64,000 nt of DNA, taken from positions 4,584,501-4,648,500 of the forward strand of contig NZ_CP087106.1 of assembly GCF_028583545.1 (NCBI RefSeq), written 5' to 3'. Below are positions 54,411 to 62,822 of the stretch, in pieces (positions within the stretch are counted from its first letter, which is position 1; each line of letters begins with the position of its first letter). The notes beneath the pieces are model-generated. The model was not told the DNA's origin and searched no databases. It worked only from the letters and a program-made list of their open reading frames with translations. The DNA comes from Methylobacterium sp. NMS14P. GTDB lineage: Bacteria; Pseudomonadota; Alphaproteobacteria; Rhizobiales; Beijerinckiaceae. The translations under genes were made by a program, and so were the position numbers.

Positions 54411-55291
54411 CATCTAGCCCCCGAGCGACGCCGGCAGGCGGTCGACGGGATCCGGGAGAAGTACGGCCTCTCGGAACGTCACGCCTGCCGGATCGTCGGC
54501 CAGCACCGCGGCACGCAATGCTACGTGCCGACTGTGCTGGCCGACGAGGATGAGCTGACCCACGCCATCATCGCCCTGGCGTCCGAGTACGGACGCTATG
54601 GCTATCGCCGCGTCACCGCGCTGCTGCAGGCAGCAGGGTGGCAGGTGGGCAGGGATCGGGTTCAGCGCATCTGGCGTCGCGAGGGGCTCAAGGTCCCGCA
54701 GAAGCACCGGCCGCGCAGCCGGCTTTGACTGAATGACGGCTCGTGCGTGCGACTGCGTCCGCTCCACCGCAATCACGTCTGGAGCTTCGACTTTGTCCAG
54801 GCGCGGACCCACGGCGCGGACCCACGACGGACGCTCGCTCCGGGTCCTGACGCTGATCGACGAGCATAGCGGGGCTTGTCTGGCGCTGAAAGTGGCGCGA
54901 CGCATCAACAGCGTCGGCGTGATCGAGACGCTGGCCGACGCCATGTGCCTGCACGGCATCCCGAAGCACATCTGCTGCGATAATGGCCCTGAGATGATCT
55001 CCAAGGTGTTGCGCAAATGGGCCGCCAAAGCCGGAGCACAGATCCAGTACATCGCACCGGGCTCGCCGTGGGAGAACGGTGACTTACGAGAGCTTCAATG
55101 GCAAGCTTCAGGATGAGTGCCTGAGACAGGAGATTTTCTACTCGCTGAAGGAGGCGCAGATCGTGATCGGCCTTTGGCAAACTACCTACAACCTCGTCCG
55201 GCCGCATTCGTCCCTGGGCTATCGGCCACCCGCGCCTGTCAGCTACCCGGATCTGACCTTCCGGCTACCCATGACAGCGGCCATCCAGTAG
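54411..55291 (+). pseudogene. IS3-family OrfB (DDE transposase), three breaks
   Basis: The frame opens LAPERRRQAVDGIREKYGLS and HACRIVGQHRGTQCY. Break 1: a TGG to TGA change at 54726-54728 in RLWLNDGS. Break 2: a perfect 13-base tandem duplication (54801-54826, unit GCGCGGACCCACG) shifts the frame. Break 3: a shift near 55076-55085 destroys the ENG..ESFNG catalytic-Glu region. DDE residues are otherwise visible (LIDEHSG, CCDNGPEMI, FNGKLQDE). Not functional. Confidence 0.88.
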
Positions 55292-55324
55292 CCTCCCAAT
55301 CGGCTCGGTCCAAACTATCGGTCC

Positions 55325-55651
55325 GGTCAGGCTGAACACCCCCATCTGCGCGCCCGCGATACACGGACGCAAGATATCGAACCCGCTCTCGGCTCTATAA
55401 CAGCAGCTCAACCGTAGATAATCGGCAAAATATACATGTAATAATTCCAATATGCGCGATTGTCCCGGATCTGTTTGTTCGATCGGAGACGAACCACGGG
55501 CGGGAAGAACTGCCCGCACTCGTTCCTTGGCGGCGCGCTGTAAGCGGCCGGACAATGGACCCGCGACGGCGCGGGTCGAGCATCATCGGAGGCGTTCGCG
55601 CATCGCGGCGCGGCGATCTTCTGCGCCCGTCGCCTTCCCCGGATCCCGCTC
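55325..55651. other. Intergenic region with AT-rich patch
   Basis: About 330 bases. The left part is AT-rich (AAAATATACATGTAATAATTCC near 55425), then high-GC sequence begins. An 8-bp hairpin (GACCCGCG / CGCGGGTC) sits at 55556-55575. No gene seen; this is the right border of the plasticity zone. Confidence 0.4.
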
Positions 55652-55939
55652 TCAGACGGCCCAATCCGCCGCCAGCGCGGCGGCCGCGTACCGGGCGCGC
55701 GCCGCCGCATCCCGCGGGAGCCCGGCGCGCTCGCACCACGCCGCGAAGATCTCCGGCTCGATCGGCACGCGCACGACCTCGACGCCGCTGCGCTGCACCT
55801 CCCGCTCCATCTGCTCCGTGGCGATGCGCCAAGTCTCGTAGTCGGGCGGCAGCTTGGCACCGTCCGCGAGGCGGGTGCGCAGGGCTTGGTACTGCTCCGG
55901 GGCGTACCAGGGCAGTCCGACGCGGCGGGGGCGGTCCAT
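55652..55939 (-). CDS. Conserved hypothetical protein
   Basis: 95-aa soluble protein beginning MDRPRRVGLPWYAPEQYQAL, with YETWRIATEQMEREVQRSGV and an end rich in helical Ala (AARARYAAAALAADWAV). Composition and codon use are those of a real high-GC gene. I recognise it as a small uncharacterised alphaproteobacterial family (YAPEQY..L start) but cannot name a function. An upstream ATG at 55960 adds seven residues. Confidence 0.7.
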   Translation of the reverse strand: MDRPRRVGLPWYAPEQYQALRTRLADGAKLPPDYETWRIATEQMEREVQRSGVEVVRVPIEPEIFAAWCERAGLPRDAAARARYAAAALAADWAV

Positions 55940-56086
55940 CTGGGCTCTTCGAACGGTCACGCTGAACGACCGTCAACGGTCGTGAGCGGCGTCTGGTTCG
56001 AACCCGGATCGCGGGCCGGCCGCGATCATGCCGCAGCGGCCGAACGCCCGATGGCCGCGCCGGCGGCCGCCCGCTAGCCGGTGGGG

Positions 56087-56164
56087 ATGGATCCGCTCGT
56101 TCTCACCCTCATGGCCTCGGCTCTCACCTTCTCGAGCTTCGTCGTGCTGCTCGGCTGGCGCTGA
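56087..56164 (+). CDS. Possible 25-aa single-TM small protein
   Basis: Frame MDPLVLTLMASALTFSSFVV followed by LLGWR and a stop: one hydrophobic segment ending in a charged residue, typical of small membrane proteins. GGTGGGG precedes the ATG. Very short, so weakly supported. Confidence 0.28.
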   Translation: MDPLVLTLMASALTFSSFVVLLGWR

Positions 56165-56194
56165 GCCCCGGGATCGCGCGTCGGGCCGGCGGCC

Positions 56195-56527
56195 TCAACG
56201 CGGCGCGATCCCGGTCTCGGGCCGGTCCGGGATGTCCAGATCGAGGAGCGCGGAGCCGAGGCCCTTGCCGTGCGCGTCGAGGGCCAGAGAGCGGGTGACG
56301 CCGCCGCCGAGCGCCCCCGTGAGCACGAAGTTCAGCGCCCCGATCCTCGGTAGCGCGTAGCGGGTCACATCGCCGGTCACGATCCCGCGGAAATGCTCCC
56401 GCACCCGCTCGGCCGTGACGTGCGCCGCGAGGTGCCCGTAATCGGCCGCGTCGTAGGCGATCAGCGCGATGTTCGACGTGTTGCCCTTGTCGCCCGTGCG
56501 GGCATGGGCGAGCGCGCGCAGCTTCAT
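56195..56527 (-). CDS. AtuA-like ferredoxin-fold protein
   Basis: 110-aa protein: LRALAHARTGDKGNTSNIAL, then YALPRIGALNFVLTGALGGG. This is the signature of the short domain that is the C-terminal part of longer AtuA proteins and is here a separate gene. It lies 18 bases downstream of the AtuA gene in the same direction and is surely co-transcribed with it. The known family function is unproven. Confidence 0.85.
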   Translation of the reverse strand: MKLRALAHARTGDKGNTSNIALIAYDAADYGHLAAHVTAERVREHFRGIVTGDVTRYALPRIGALNFVLTGALGGGVTRSLALDAHGKGLGSALLDLDIPDRPETGIAPR

Positions 56528-56545
56528 CCTCGGGACTCCCGGCTC

Positions 56546-57883
56546 TCAGACTTCGACGACGTGCACGCGCGGCCGGGCAAGCGCGGCCGGGACGAGGACC
56601 GACTGCACCGCCACCACCTCGCGGGCCGACTTCCAGGCGCCGCCGCCGCCGGCCGGGCCGTTGGTGTAGAGCGTCTCGACCTCGTTGCCGATGCGCACGG
56701 CCTCGGCGTGGGTCTCGGTACGACCGGCGACCCGCAGGCGGACCTCGTAGGGCTCCCGGCCGCCCGACAGCGCCGCGCCGTGAAGCGCGTCGACGCCGAT
56801 CAGGTCGCAGCGCAGCTCGCCCGTCGCCACGCCGGTGAGGGCGAGGCGCTCGCGCACCACCGCGAGGGCGAGGCGCCCGCGGGCCAGGGCACCGGGTCCG
56901 GCGTAGGAGATCTGCCCCTCGCCGATATAGGAATCCACGTATCCGACCGAGACCTTCAGGAGGCCCGTCGCCGGCGCGCCGGCCGCGCCGCTCACCCGGA
57001 CGCGGTCGGGGCCGGTCTGCTCCATCTCGACGCCGGAGAAGTCGCCGACCACGTCCGGCTGGATATAGCGGGCCGGGTCGTGCACCTCGTAGAGCAGCTG
57101 CTCCTTGCAGGTGGCGAGGCTGATCCGGCCGCCCGAGCCCGCGACCTTCGTGATCTCGACGGTGCCGTCCTCGGCCACGATCCCGATGGGGAAGCCGAGA
57201 CGTGCGAGGTCCGGAACGTCCTTGCAGCCCGGATCGGCGAAGTAGCCGCCGGTGATCTGGCCGGCGCATTCGAGGAGGTGGCCCACGAGGGTGCCGCGGC
57301 CGAGGCGCTCCCAGTCGTCCATCGCCCAGCCGAAGGCGTGCACCAGGGGGGCCAGGAACAGGGCCGGGTCGCCGACGCGGCCGGTGATGACCACGTCGGC
57401 GCCGTCCGCGAGGGCGGCCACGATCGGCGCCGCGCCGAGATAGGCGTTCGCCGAGACGATGCGGTTGCCGAGGCTGGCGACCGGTTCGCCGCTCTCCTCC
57501 AGGACGAAGTCGCCCGCCCGCACCGCGTCGAGCAGGTCGTCGCCGGTCACCGCGGCGATCCGCAGGCCGGCGAGACCCATCTCCCGCGCGAGTGCCCCGG
57601 CCTTCCGGGCGGCGGCGACCGGGTTGGCCGCGCCCATGTTGGTGACGATGCGGATGCCGCGGGCCCGGCACGGGCCGAGCACGGCCCGCAGCCGCGCCTC
57701 CAGCAGCGGATCGTAGCCGCCCTCGGGGTCGCGCAGCTTCGCCTGCTGCGCCAGCGCGATGGTGCGCTCGGCGAGGCACTCGAACACGAGGTAGTCGATG
57801 TCGCCGCGCTCGGCGAGCTCGACGGCGGGCTCGATGCGGTCCCCGGCATAGCCGGCGCCGGCGCCGAGGCGGACGGTTCTCAT
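56546..57883 (-). CDS. AtuA-family protein (DUF1446)
   Basis: 445-aa protein of the acyclic terpene utilisation AtuA family. Diagnostic segments: VRLGAGAGYAGDRIEPAVEL, IDYLVFECLAERTIALAQ, VTNMGAANPVAAA, DVVITGRVGDPALFLAPLVH and ITGGYFADPGCKDVP. Together with the small AtuA-like gene it is the split form of a protein fused elsewhere. The ATG at 57883 is supported by the conserved start. A CitMHS transporter lies just upstream, so a hydroxy- or carboxylic-acid degradation role is more likely here than terpene use (inference). Confidence 0.88.
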   Translation of the reverse strand: MRTVRLGAGAGYAGDRIEPAVELAERGDIDYLVFECLAERTIALAQQAKLRDPEGGYDPLLEARLRAVLGPCRARGIRIVTNMGAANPVAAARKAGALAREMGLAGLRIAAVTGDDLLDAVRAGDFVLEESGEPVASLGNRIVSANAYLGAAPIVAALADGADVVITGRVGDPALFLAPLVHAFGWAMDDWERLGRGTLVGHLLECAGQITGGYFADPGCKDVPDLARLGFPIGIVAEDGTVEITKVAGSGGRISLATCKEQLLYEVHDPARYIQPDVVGDFSGVEMEQTGPDRVRVSGAAGAPATGLLKVSVGYVDSYIGEGQISYAGPGALARGRLALAVVRERLALTGVATGELRCDLIGVDALHGAALSGGREPYEVRLRVAGRTETHAEAVRIGNEVETLYTNGPAGGGGAWKSAREVVAVQSVLVPAALARPRVHVVEV

Positions 57884-57921
57884 GGCGCGCTCTCCGCTGT
57901 CAGAGGAAGTCAAAGGGCGAG

Positions 57922-59247
57922 TCAAAGGGGGAAGACGCCGAGGACGACGCAGGCGAGGGTCATCACCACCGAGGCCGCCAGCAGGAACGGGAAGGTGAAC
58001 TTCTGGTGGTCGGCGAGGTCGACCCCGGTCAGACCGCAGACCAGGAAGGTCGCGGGCGTCAGCGGGCTGACGGGGAATCCCGTCGTCATCTGGCCGAGCA
58101 GCGCGCCCTGGGCGACTTGGACCGGCGGGACGCCGAGCTGGTGGGCCACCTCCGCCACCACCGGCAGGACGCCGAAGTAGAACGAGTCCGGGTCGAACAG
58201 CATCGACAGGGGCATCGAGACGAGGCCGAGCGCGAACGGGATGTGGCGCCCCATCTCCGGAGGCACGAAGGTGACGGCCGTCTGGGCCATGGCCTTGAGC
58301 ATGCCGGTGCCCTGCATGATCCCGGTGAACACGCCGGCGGCGAGGAGGATCGAGGCCATCAGGATCGCCGCCCTGGCGTGCGCGTCGATGCGCTGCCGCT
58401 GGGCGTCGACCTGCGGGTAGTTGATGACCAGAGCGAGCGCCGTGCCGAGCATGAACATCAGCGCCGGCGGCACCTTCTCGGCCAGGAACACCATCGTCCC
58501 CAGGACCGCGACCGTGAGGACGATGTTGATCCAGAAGCGTTCGGGGCGGCGCAGGGTCCGCTCCGCGTCGCTCAGGGTGCGGGCGCTCGGGGCCGGGCCG
58601 GGCGCGGACCCCGCGGACCCCGCCGCCCCGGGGACGAGGGCCAGACGGCGCTCCTCCCGCAGGCCGAGCCAGTACGAGACGGCGAAGATGAAGACCAGCC
58701 CGACCGCCTGAACCGGCACGAGGGGCGAGAAGATCTCGGGGATCGGCAGCTTCAGGGCGGCCGAGGCGCGGATCATCGGCCCGGTCCAGGGCAGGAAGTT
58801 CACGCCCGCCGCCATCGAGGCGGCGCAGGCCAGGACGCGCCGGTCGATGCCGACGCGGTCGTAGAGCGGCAGCATCGCCGGGATGGTGATCAGGAAGGTC
58901 ACCGCGCCCGACCCGTCGAGGTGGATCAGCAGCGCCAGCAGGGTGGTGCCGGGCACGATCCGGGTGGGGCGGGTGCCGACCCGGGCGAGGATCCGGTCGA
59001 TGATCGGGTCGAGCATCCCGGCATCGCTGACGATGCCGAAGAACAGGATCGCGAACACGAACATCCCGACGACGCCCGCGAGGCTCTGCAGGCCCGCGAG
59101 GACGAACTTGCCGGTGTCGAACCCGAACCCGCCGATCAGGGCGGCCGCGACCGGGATGACGATCAGCGCCACGAGGGGCGACATCCGCTTGGTCAGGATG
59201 ACCGCGAGCAGCAGCGCGATGGTGCACAGGCCGAGCAGGGCCAGCAT
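57922..59247 (-). CDS. CitMHS-family carboxylate transporter
   Basis: 441-aa membrane protein with about 12 hydrophobic segments. Family features: LVALIVIPVAAALIGGFGF, GVVGMFVFAILFFGIVSDAG, LLIHLDGSGAVTFLITIPAM, PLSMLFDPDSFYFGVLPV. CitMHS carriers take up citrate or related acids as metal complexes with protons. The gene ends 38 bases before the AtuA start, so the three genes form one operon, divergent from a LysR regulator. Confidence 0.9.
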   Translation of the reverse strand: MLALLGLCTIALLLAVILTKRMSPLVALIVIPVAAALIGGFGFDTGKFVLAGLQSLAGVVGMFVFAILFFGIVSDAGMLDPIIDRILARVGTRPTRIVPGTTLLALLIHLDGSGAVTFLITIPAMLPLYDRVGIDRRVLACAASMAAGVNFLPWTGPMIRASAALKLPIPEIFSPLVPVQAVGLVFIFAVSYWLGLREERRLALVPGAAGSAGSAPGPAPSARTLSDAERTLRRPERFWINIVLTVAVLGTMVFLAEKVPPALMFMLGTALALVINYPQVDAQRQRIDAHARAAILMASILLAAGVFTGIMQGTGMLKAMAQTAVTFVPPEMGRHIPFALGLVSMPLSMLFDPDSFYFGVLPVVAEVAHQLGVPPVQVAQGALLGQMTTGFPVSPLTPATFLVCGLTGVDLADHQKFTFPFLLAASVVMTLACVVLGVFPL

Positions 59248-59364
59248 CCGTTCCTCCCGTTGGGCGCCGACGCGGTTCGAATCCGCGCCTGTATCGGGTC
59301 AGGAGACGGCGGAAGACTTCATGATACAATTGAAAAGATCGGATCGCAGCGATAGTCCGGGGCT

Positions 59365-60291
59365 ATGGATCTCAACCTGCGGCAGGTGCGGGCCTTCGTG
59401 TCCGTCGTCCAGACCGGCAGCTTCACCCGCGCCGCCGCCCTGCTGAACCTGTCTCAGCCCGCCCTGACGGTTCAGATCCAGCGCCTGGAGGCGATGCTCG
59501 ACGCGCGGCTCCTCGACCGGACCAGCCGCACCGTCGCGCCGACGCGGCTCGGCCGCGAGTTGCTGCCCGTGTTCCAGCGGGTGCTGCGCGACCTCGACGC
59601 CGTGGTGGTCGACACCCGCGACCTCGCGGCGCGGCGCCACGGGGTCGTGCGCGTCGCGACGCTGCCGTCCTTCGCGGCGAGCGTGCTGTCCGACGCGATC
59701 GCGTGCTTCCGCGCCGAGCACCCCGCCGTGACCTTCCTGATCAAGGACGTCATCGCGCAGCGGGTGCTCGACCTCGTGCGCGGTGAGGAGGCCGATCTGG
59801 GCATCGTCGGCGGCGACGTCCGCGATCCGGAGATCAGCGTCCTGCACGGGACGCGCGACGCCCTGCACGTGATCTACCCCGCCGATCACCCGATCGGCGC
59901 GCTGCCCCGGGTCACGATCGCGGCGCTCGCCGAGCACCCCCTGATCCTGATGGATCCGGCCACGAGCGTGCGGGCGGTGGTCGACCGCGCCTTCGTCGGC
60001 TCGGGCCGGCTGCCCCGTGTGGCCTGCGAGGCCACCTACATGATGACCGCCGTCAGCATGGTCCGGGCCGGCCTCGGCCTGACGATCCTCCCGGGCGCGG
60101 CGCGGGAGATGCGGGCCGAGCCCCTGCTCCGTTCGCGGGCGATCGACGACCCGCTGTTCGAGCGCCCGGTCTGCTTGATCAAGAAGGCGGGTCGGACGAT
60201 GCCGCCGGCCGCCGAAGCGTTCTGCCGGATGGTGGCGGACCGGCTCGCGGATTCGGGCGGGACGGCCGCCGGCGCCGCACCGAGCGCCTGA
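59365..60291 (+). CDS. LysR-family transcriptional regulator
   Basis: 308-aa regulator. The winged HTH is seen in LNLRQVRAFVSVVQTGSFTR and AALLNLSQPALTVQIQRLE. The effector domain has the two-lobe LysR pattern (GVVRVATLPSFAASVLSDAI, VSMVRAGLGLTILPGA). It is transcribed away from the CitMHS-AtuA operon with 117 bases between, and by the usual LysR arrangement it should control that operon. The interval contains TTGAAAAGATCGG-type AT-rich sequence suitable for a shared promoter. Confidence 0.93.
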   Translation: MDLNLRQVRAFVSVVQTGSFTRAAALLNLSQPALTVQIQRLEAMLDARLLDRTSRTVAPTRLGRELLPVFQRVLRDLDAVVVDTRDLAARRHGVVRVATLPSFAASVLSDAIACFRAEHPAVTFLIKDVIAQRVLDLVRGEEADLGIVGGDVRDPEISVLHGTRDALHVIYPADHPIGALPRVTIAALAEHPLILMDPATSVRAVVDRAFVGSGRLPRVACEATYMMTAVSMVRAGLGLTILPGAAREMRAEPLLRSRAIDDPLFERPVCLIKKAGRTMPPAAEAFCRMVADRLADSGGTAAGAAPSA

Positions 60292-60307
60292 GCGGCCGGC
60301 CGGATCC

Positions 60308-62159
60308 TCAGGCCCGGTGCCGCACGACGCCGTCCATCATGGTCAGGACGACCTGGGTCCGGTGGATCTCGTGCGGGTCGATCGCCAGGATGTTGCGGTC
60401 GAGGACGATCAGGTCGGCGCGCTTGCCCACCTCGACCGACCCGATCCTGTCGTCCATGCGGAGCTGGTAGGCGGCGCCCATCGTGTTGGCGTGGATCGCC
60501 TCCGCGACCGTCAGGCGCTCCTCGGCCGGGCTCAGCACGGGCGCGTCCGGCCGCCCGACCAGCTGCCGCGTCACGCCGACCTGGATCGACGTGAGGGGCG
60601 CGTAGGTCGAGACATAGCCGGCCGCCGGCCAGTCCGTCCCGAAGGAGACGCGGCCGCCCTGCTTCAGGATCGTCCTGGTCCGGTAACATCCGGCCGGCGC
60701 GATGCGCGCCGTAGCGCGCCATCATGTTCTGCAGCGTGTCGGGATCGGCCGACGACCAGTTGGCCGAGAACTGCGCTGTCACGCCGAGCTGGGCGAAGCG
60801 GGGCGCGTCGCTGTCCTCGACATAGACCAGATGCGCGATGGCGTGACGCCGGTCGCGGGCCGGATTGTTCGCGACGGCCTTCTCGATCGCGTCGAGCGCG
60901 ACGCGGGCGGTCCGCTCGCCGCAGGCGTGGACGTGGACGTCGAAGCCCGCCGCGTCGACCGCGCCGACGAGGTCGTGCCACTGCGCCTCGGTGAAGGGCG
61001 ACCCTCCGGTCGAGTCGGGCAGGTCGGCGTAGGGCTCGATCAGCCACGCCGTGTAGCCACCTTGCGAGCCGTCGCCGACGATCTTCACGATGTCGACGTG
61101 CACGAGCTCGCCGGAGACCTGCCGACGCACGGCGTTGAACTGCTCGACCGTGTCGTCGATCGGCAGCGACTTCACCGAGTAGGAGGCGGAGACGCGGAAC
61201 GGCAGCGTGCCGCGCTTCTCGGCCTCCACGTAGAGCGCGATGATGGCGGCCTGATCGCTGCCGACCGGCGGGACGCCCGCGTCGAAGACCGTGGTGATGC
61301 CGGCGGCCGCGGCCTTGGGCAGCCAGCCCTCCAGCAGGCTGCCCATGGCGGCGACGCTGATGGGCTCCACGGCGTTGACCAGCCCGAGAACCGCGTTGAC
61401 CTCGAGCACGTAGCCGGTGGGGTCGCCCTTCTGGTCGCGCGCGTAGTAGCTGAAGCGCGGGATCGGGTCGGGCGTGTCCCGGTCGACGCCGGCCATGGCC
61501 AGCGCCTCGGAATTGGCCCACAGGCTGTGCCCGTCGATGGCGAAGAAGAAGGCCGGCCGGTCCGGCAGGATGGCGTCGAGTTCGGCCCGGTTGGGGCCCT
61601 CCGGGGGGAACATGTCGACGCGCCACCCGAAGCCGCGGATCGGGCCGGTCGGATGCGCCCGCGCGTAGGCCTCGATGGCCGCGAGGACCTGGGCGAGGTT
61701 GTCGAGCTGCAGGTCGACGCCGGACGTCAGGAACGCGCCGAGGAACGGGTGGGTGTGGCCCTCGACGAAGCCGGGCATCAGCAGCCGGCCCTCGAGATCC
61801 ACCATCTGCGTGGCCGGGCCGCCCAGCGCCATCGCGCCGGCCGCGTCACCGACATGGACGATGGTGTTGCCGCGCACCGCGACGGCTTCGGCCCAGGGGG
61901 CCGGTCCCGCCACCGTGTAGACGGGACCGTTGTGGAACACGACGTCGGCCGGCCCCGCGGTGGTCGCGCGGGGCGCGCCCTGTCCGGCGCGGGCGTCCGT
62001 CGGGACGATGTCCAGCGCCAGGGCCGTCGCGGTGATCGCCGTCGCGGTCATGGCGGTCGCGGTCATGGCGGCGCCCGACCGCAGCACCGCGCGCCGATTG
62101 ACGGCGCGCCCGCCCCCGAAGGCCTGGAAATGGGGCGCCCAATCACACGCGACGCACAT
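60308..62159 (-). pseudogene. Tat-exported amidohydrolase (YtcJ-like), frameshifted
   Basis: The N-terminal 490 residues are in one frame: Tat-type leader (NRRAVLRSG followed by a repeated MTATA core), metal-binding VEGHTHPFLGAF, FAIDGHSLWANSEAL, DVHVHACGERTARVAL. Near 60680-60690 the homology moves to another frame (YRTRTILKQGGRVSFGTDWP and on to HANTMGAAYQLRM, GKRADLIVLDRNI), ending at 60308. A single-base insertion in AGCCGGCCGGATGTTACC explains it. The length without the shift would be normal (about 615 aa). A sequencing error is possible; as given the C-terminal third is lost. Confidence 0.8.
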
Positions 62160-62479
62160 GAAAGCCTCCCGATTCCCGGCCAAGCTCTCGACGGGACCTG
62201 ACCTCGTTCTTGTAAATGTTTAGCTAAGATTTATTAGCGTTTGACTAAGGTCCGTCCGCTTAGATTTCGGGGGATGATCGAGACGACCAGTTCAGATCGA
62301 CAGGGCCGGTGGTCGGCCTGGCCAGAGATCCGCCCATGCCGAGCGCCATCGGGACTCTATCGGTCGGTCAGATTACGGTGGATAGTGGAGCCATCCGGCT
62401 CACGACTGGACGAAGGCGGTTCCGGCAGGCGACGGGTACTGCCAGGTTGTTTCACGCGCGCTCGACGACGGGAGGCACA

Positions 62480-62752
62480 ATGACCCGAACCCTCTTCCGC
62501 TCCGCGGGCTTGGCCTTGCTGAGCCTGGCCGTGCCCGCCACGCTCGCGGCACAGGGCCTGGCGCCCGACCAGACCGGCACGGGCGGCGGCCCGGCCTCGA
62601 CGATCACGGCGCCGAACACCAACAGCCTCGGCGTGACCAAGCCCCCCGGCACCTCGCTCGGCCCGGGCGAAGTGCCGCCGCGCGCCGTGCAGGAGCACGA
62701 GCGCGCCCGGCTCAACAAGATCGAGCGCAGCATCTGCGACGGCTGCAACTGA
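62480..62752 (+). CDS. Small exported hypothetical protein
   Basis: 90-aa protein: signal peptide TLFRSAGLALLSLAVPATLA, then a Gly/Thr/Pro-rich segment (PDQTGTGGGPASTITAPNTN, LGVTKPPGTSLG) and a charged helix ending KIERSICDGCN with two cysteines. A GGAGGCACA ribosome site fixes the ATG at 62480. Small periplasmic proteins of this style are common in Methylobacterium; no function known. Confidence 0.75.
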   Translation: MTRTLFRSAGLALLSLAVPATLAAQGLAPDQTGTGGGPASTITAPNTNSLGVTKPPGTSLGPGEVPPRAVQEHERARLNKIERSICDGCN

Positions 62753-62822
62753 GCGGAGGCGGGGCTGCCCGATCCCCGGGCGCGCAGACCCGCGCGGCCT
62801 CGCGACCGCGGCGGCCCCGGCC

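Larger units (their letters stand above)
52751..55324 (+). mobile_element. Decayed IS3-family element interrupted by IS110
   Basis: orfA homology starts near 52765 and orfB homology ends at 55291, with an IS110-family gene in opposite orientation between them. Possible ends are GGACCGTAGC at 52751 and its approximate inverse CTATCGGTCC at 55315-55324, so the boundaries are tentative. orfB is broken three times. The IS3 element is therefore dead, while the inner IS110 gene is intact. Confidence 0.7.

Noticed and set aside
55265..55555. Minus-strand frame next to the IS3 end as the missing AraC N-terminus
   Set aside because: No AraC effector-domain pattern; the frame spans the IS end and has unnatural composition.
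58006..59355. Plus-strand frame opposite the CitMHS gene
   Set aside because: Low-complexity Arg/Asp/Glu/His-rich shadow; the minus strand encodes clear membrane helices.
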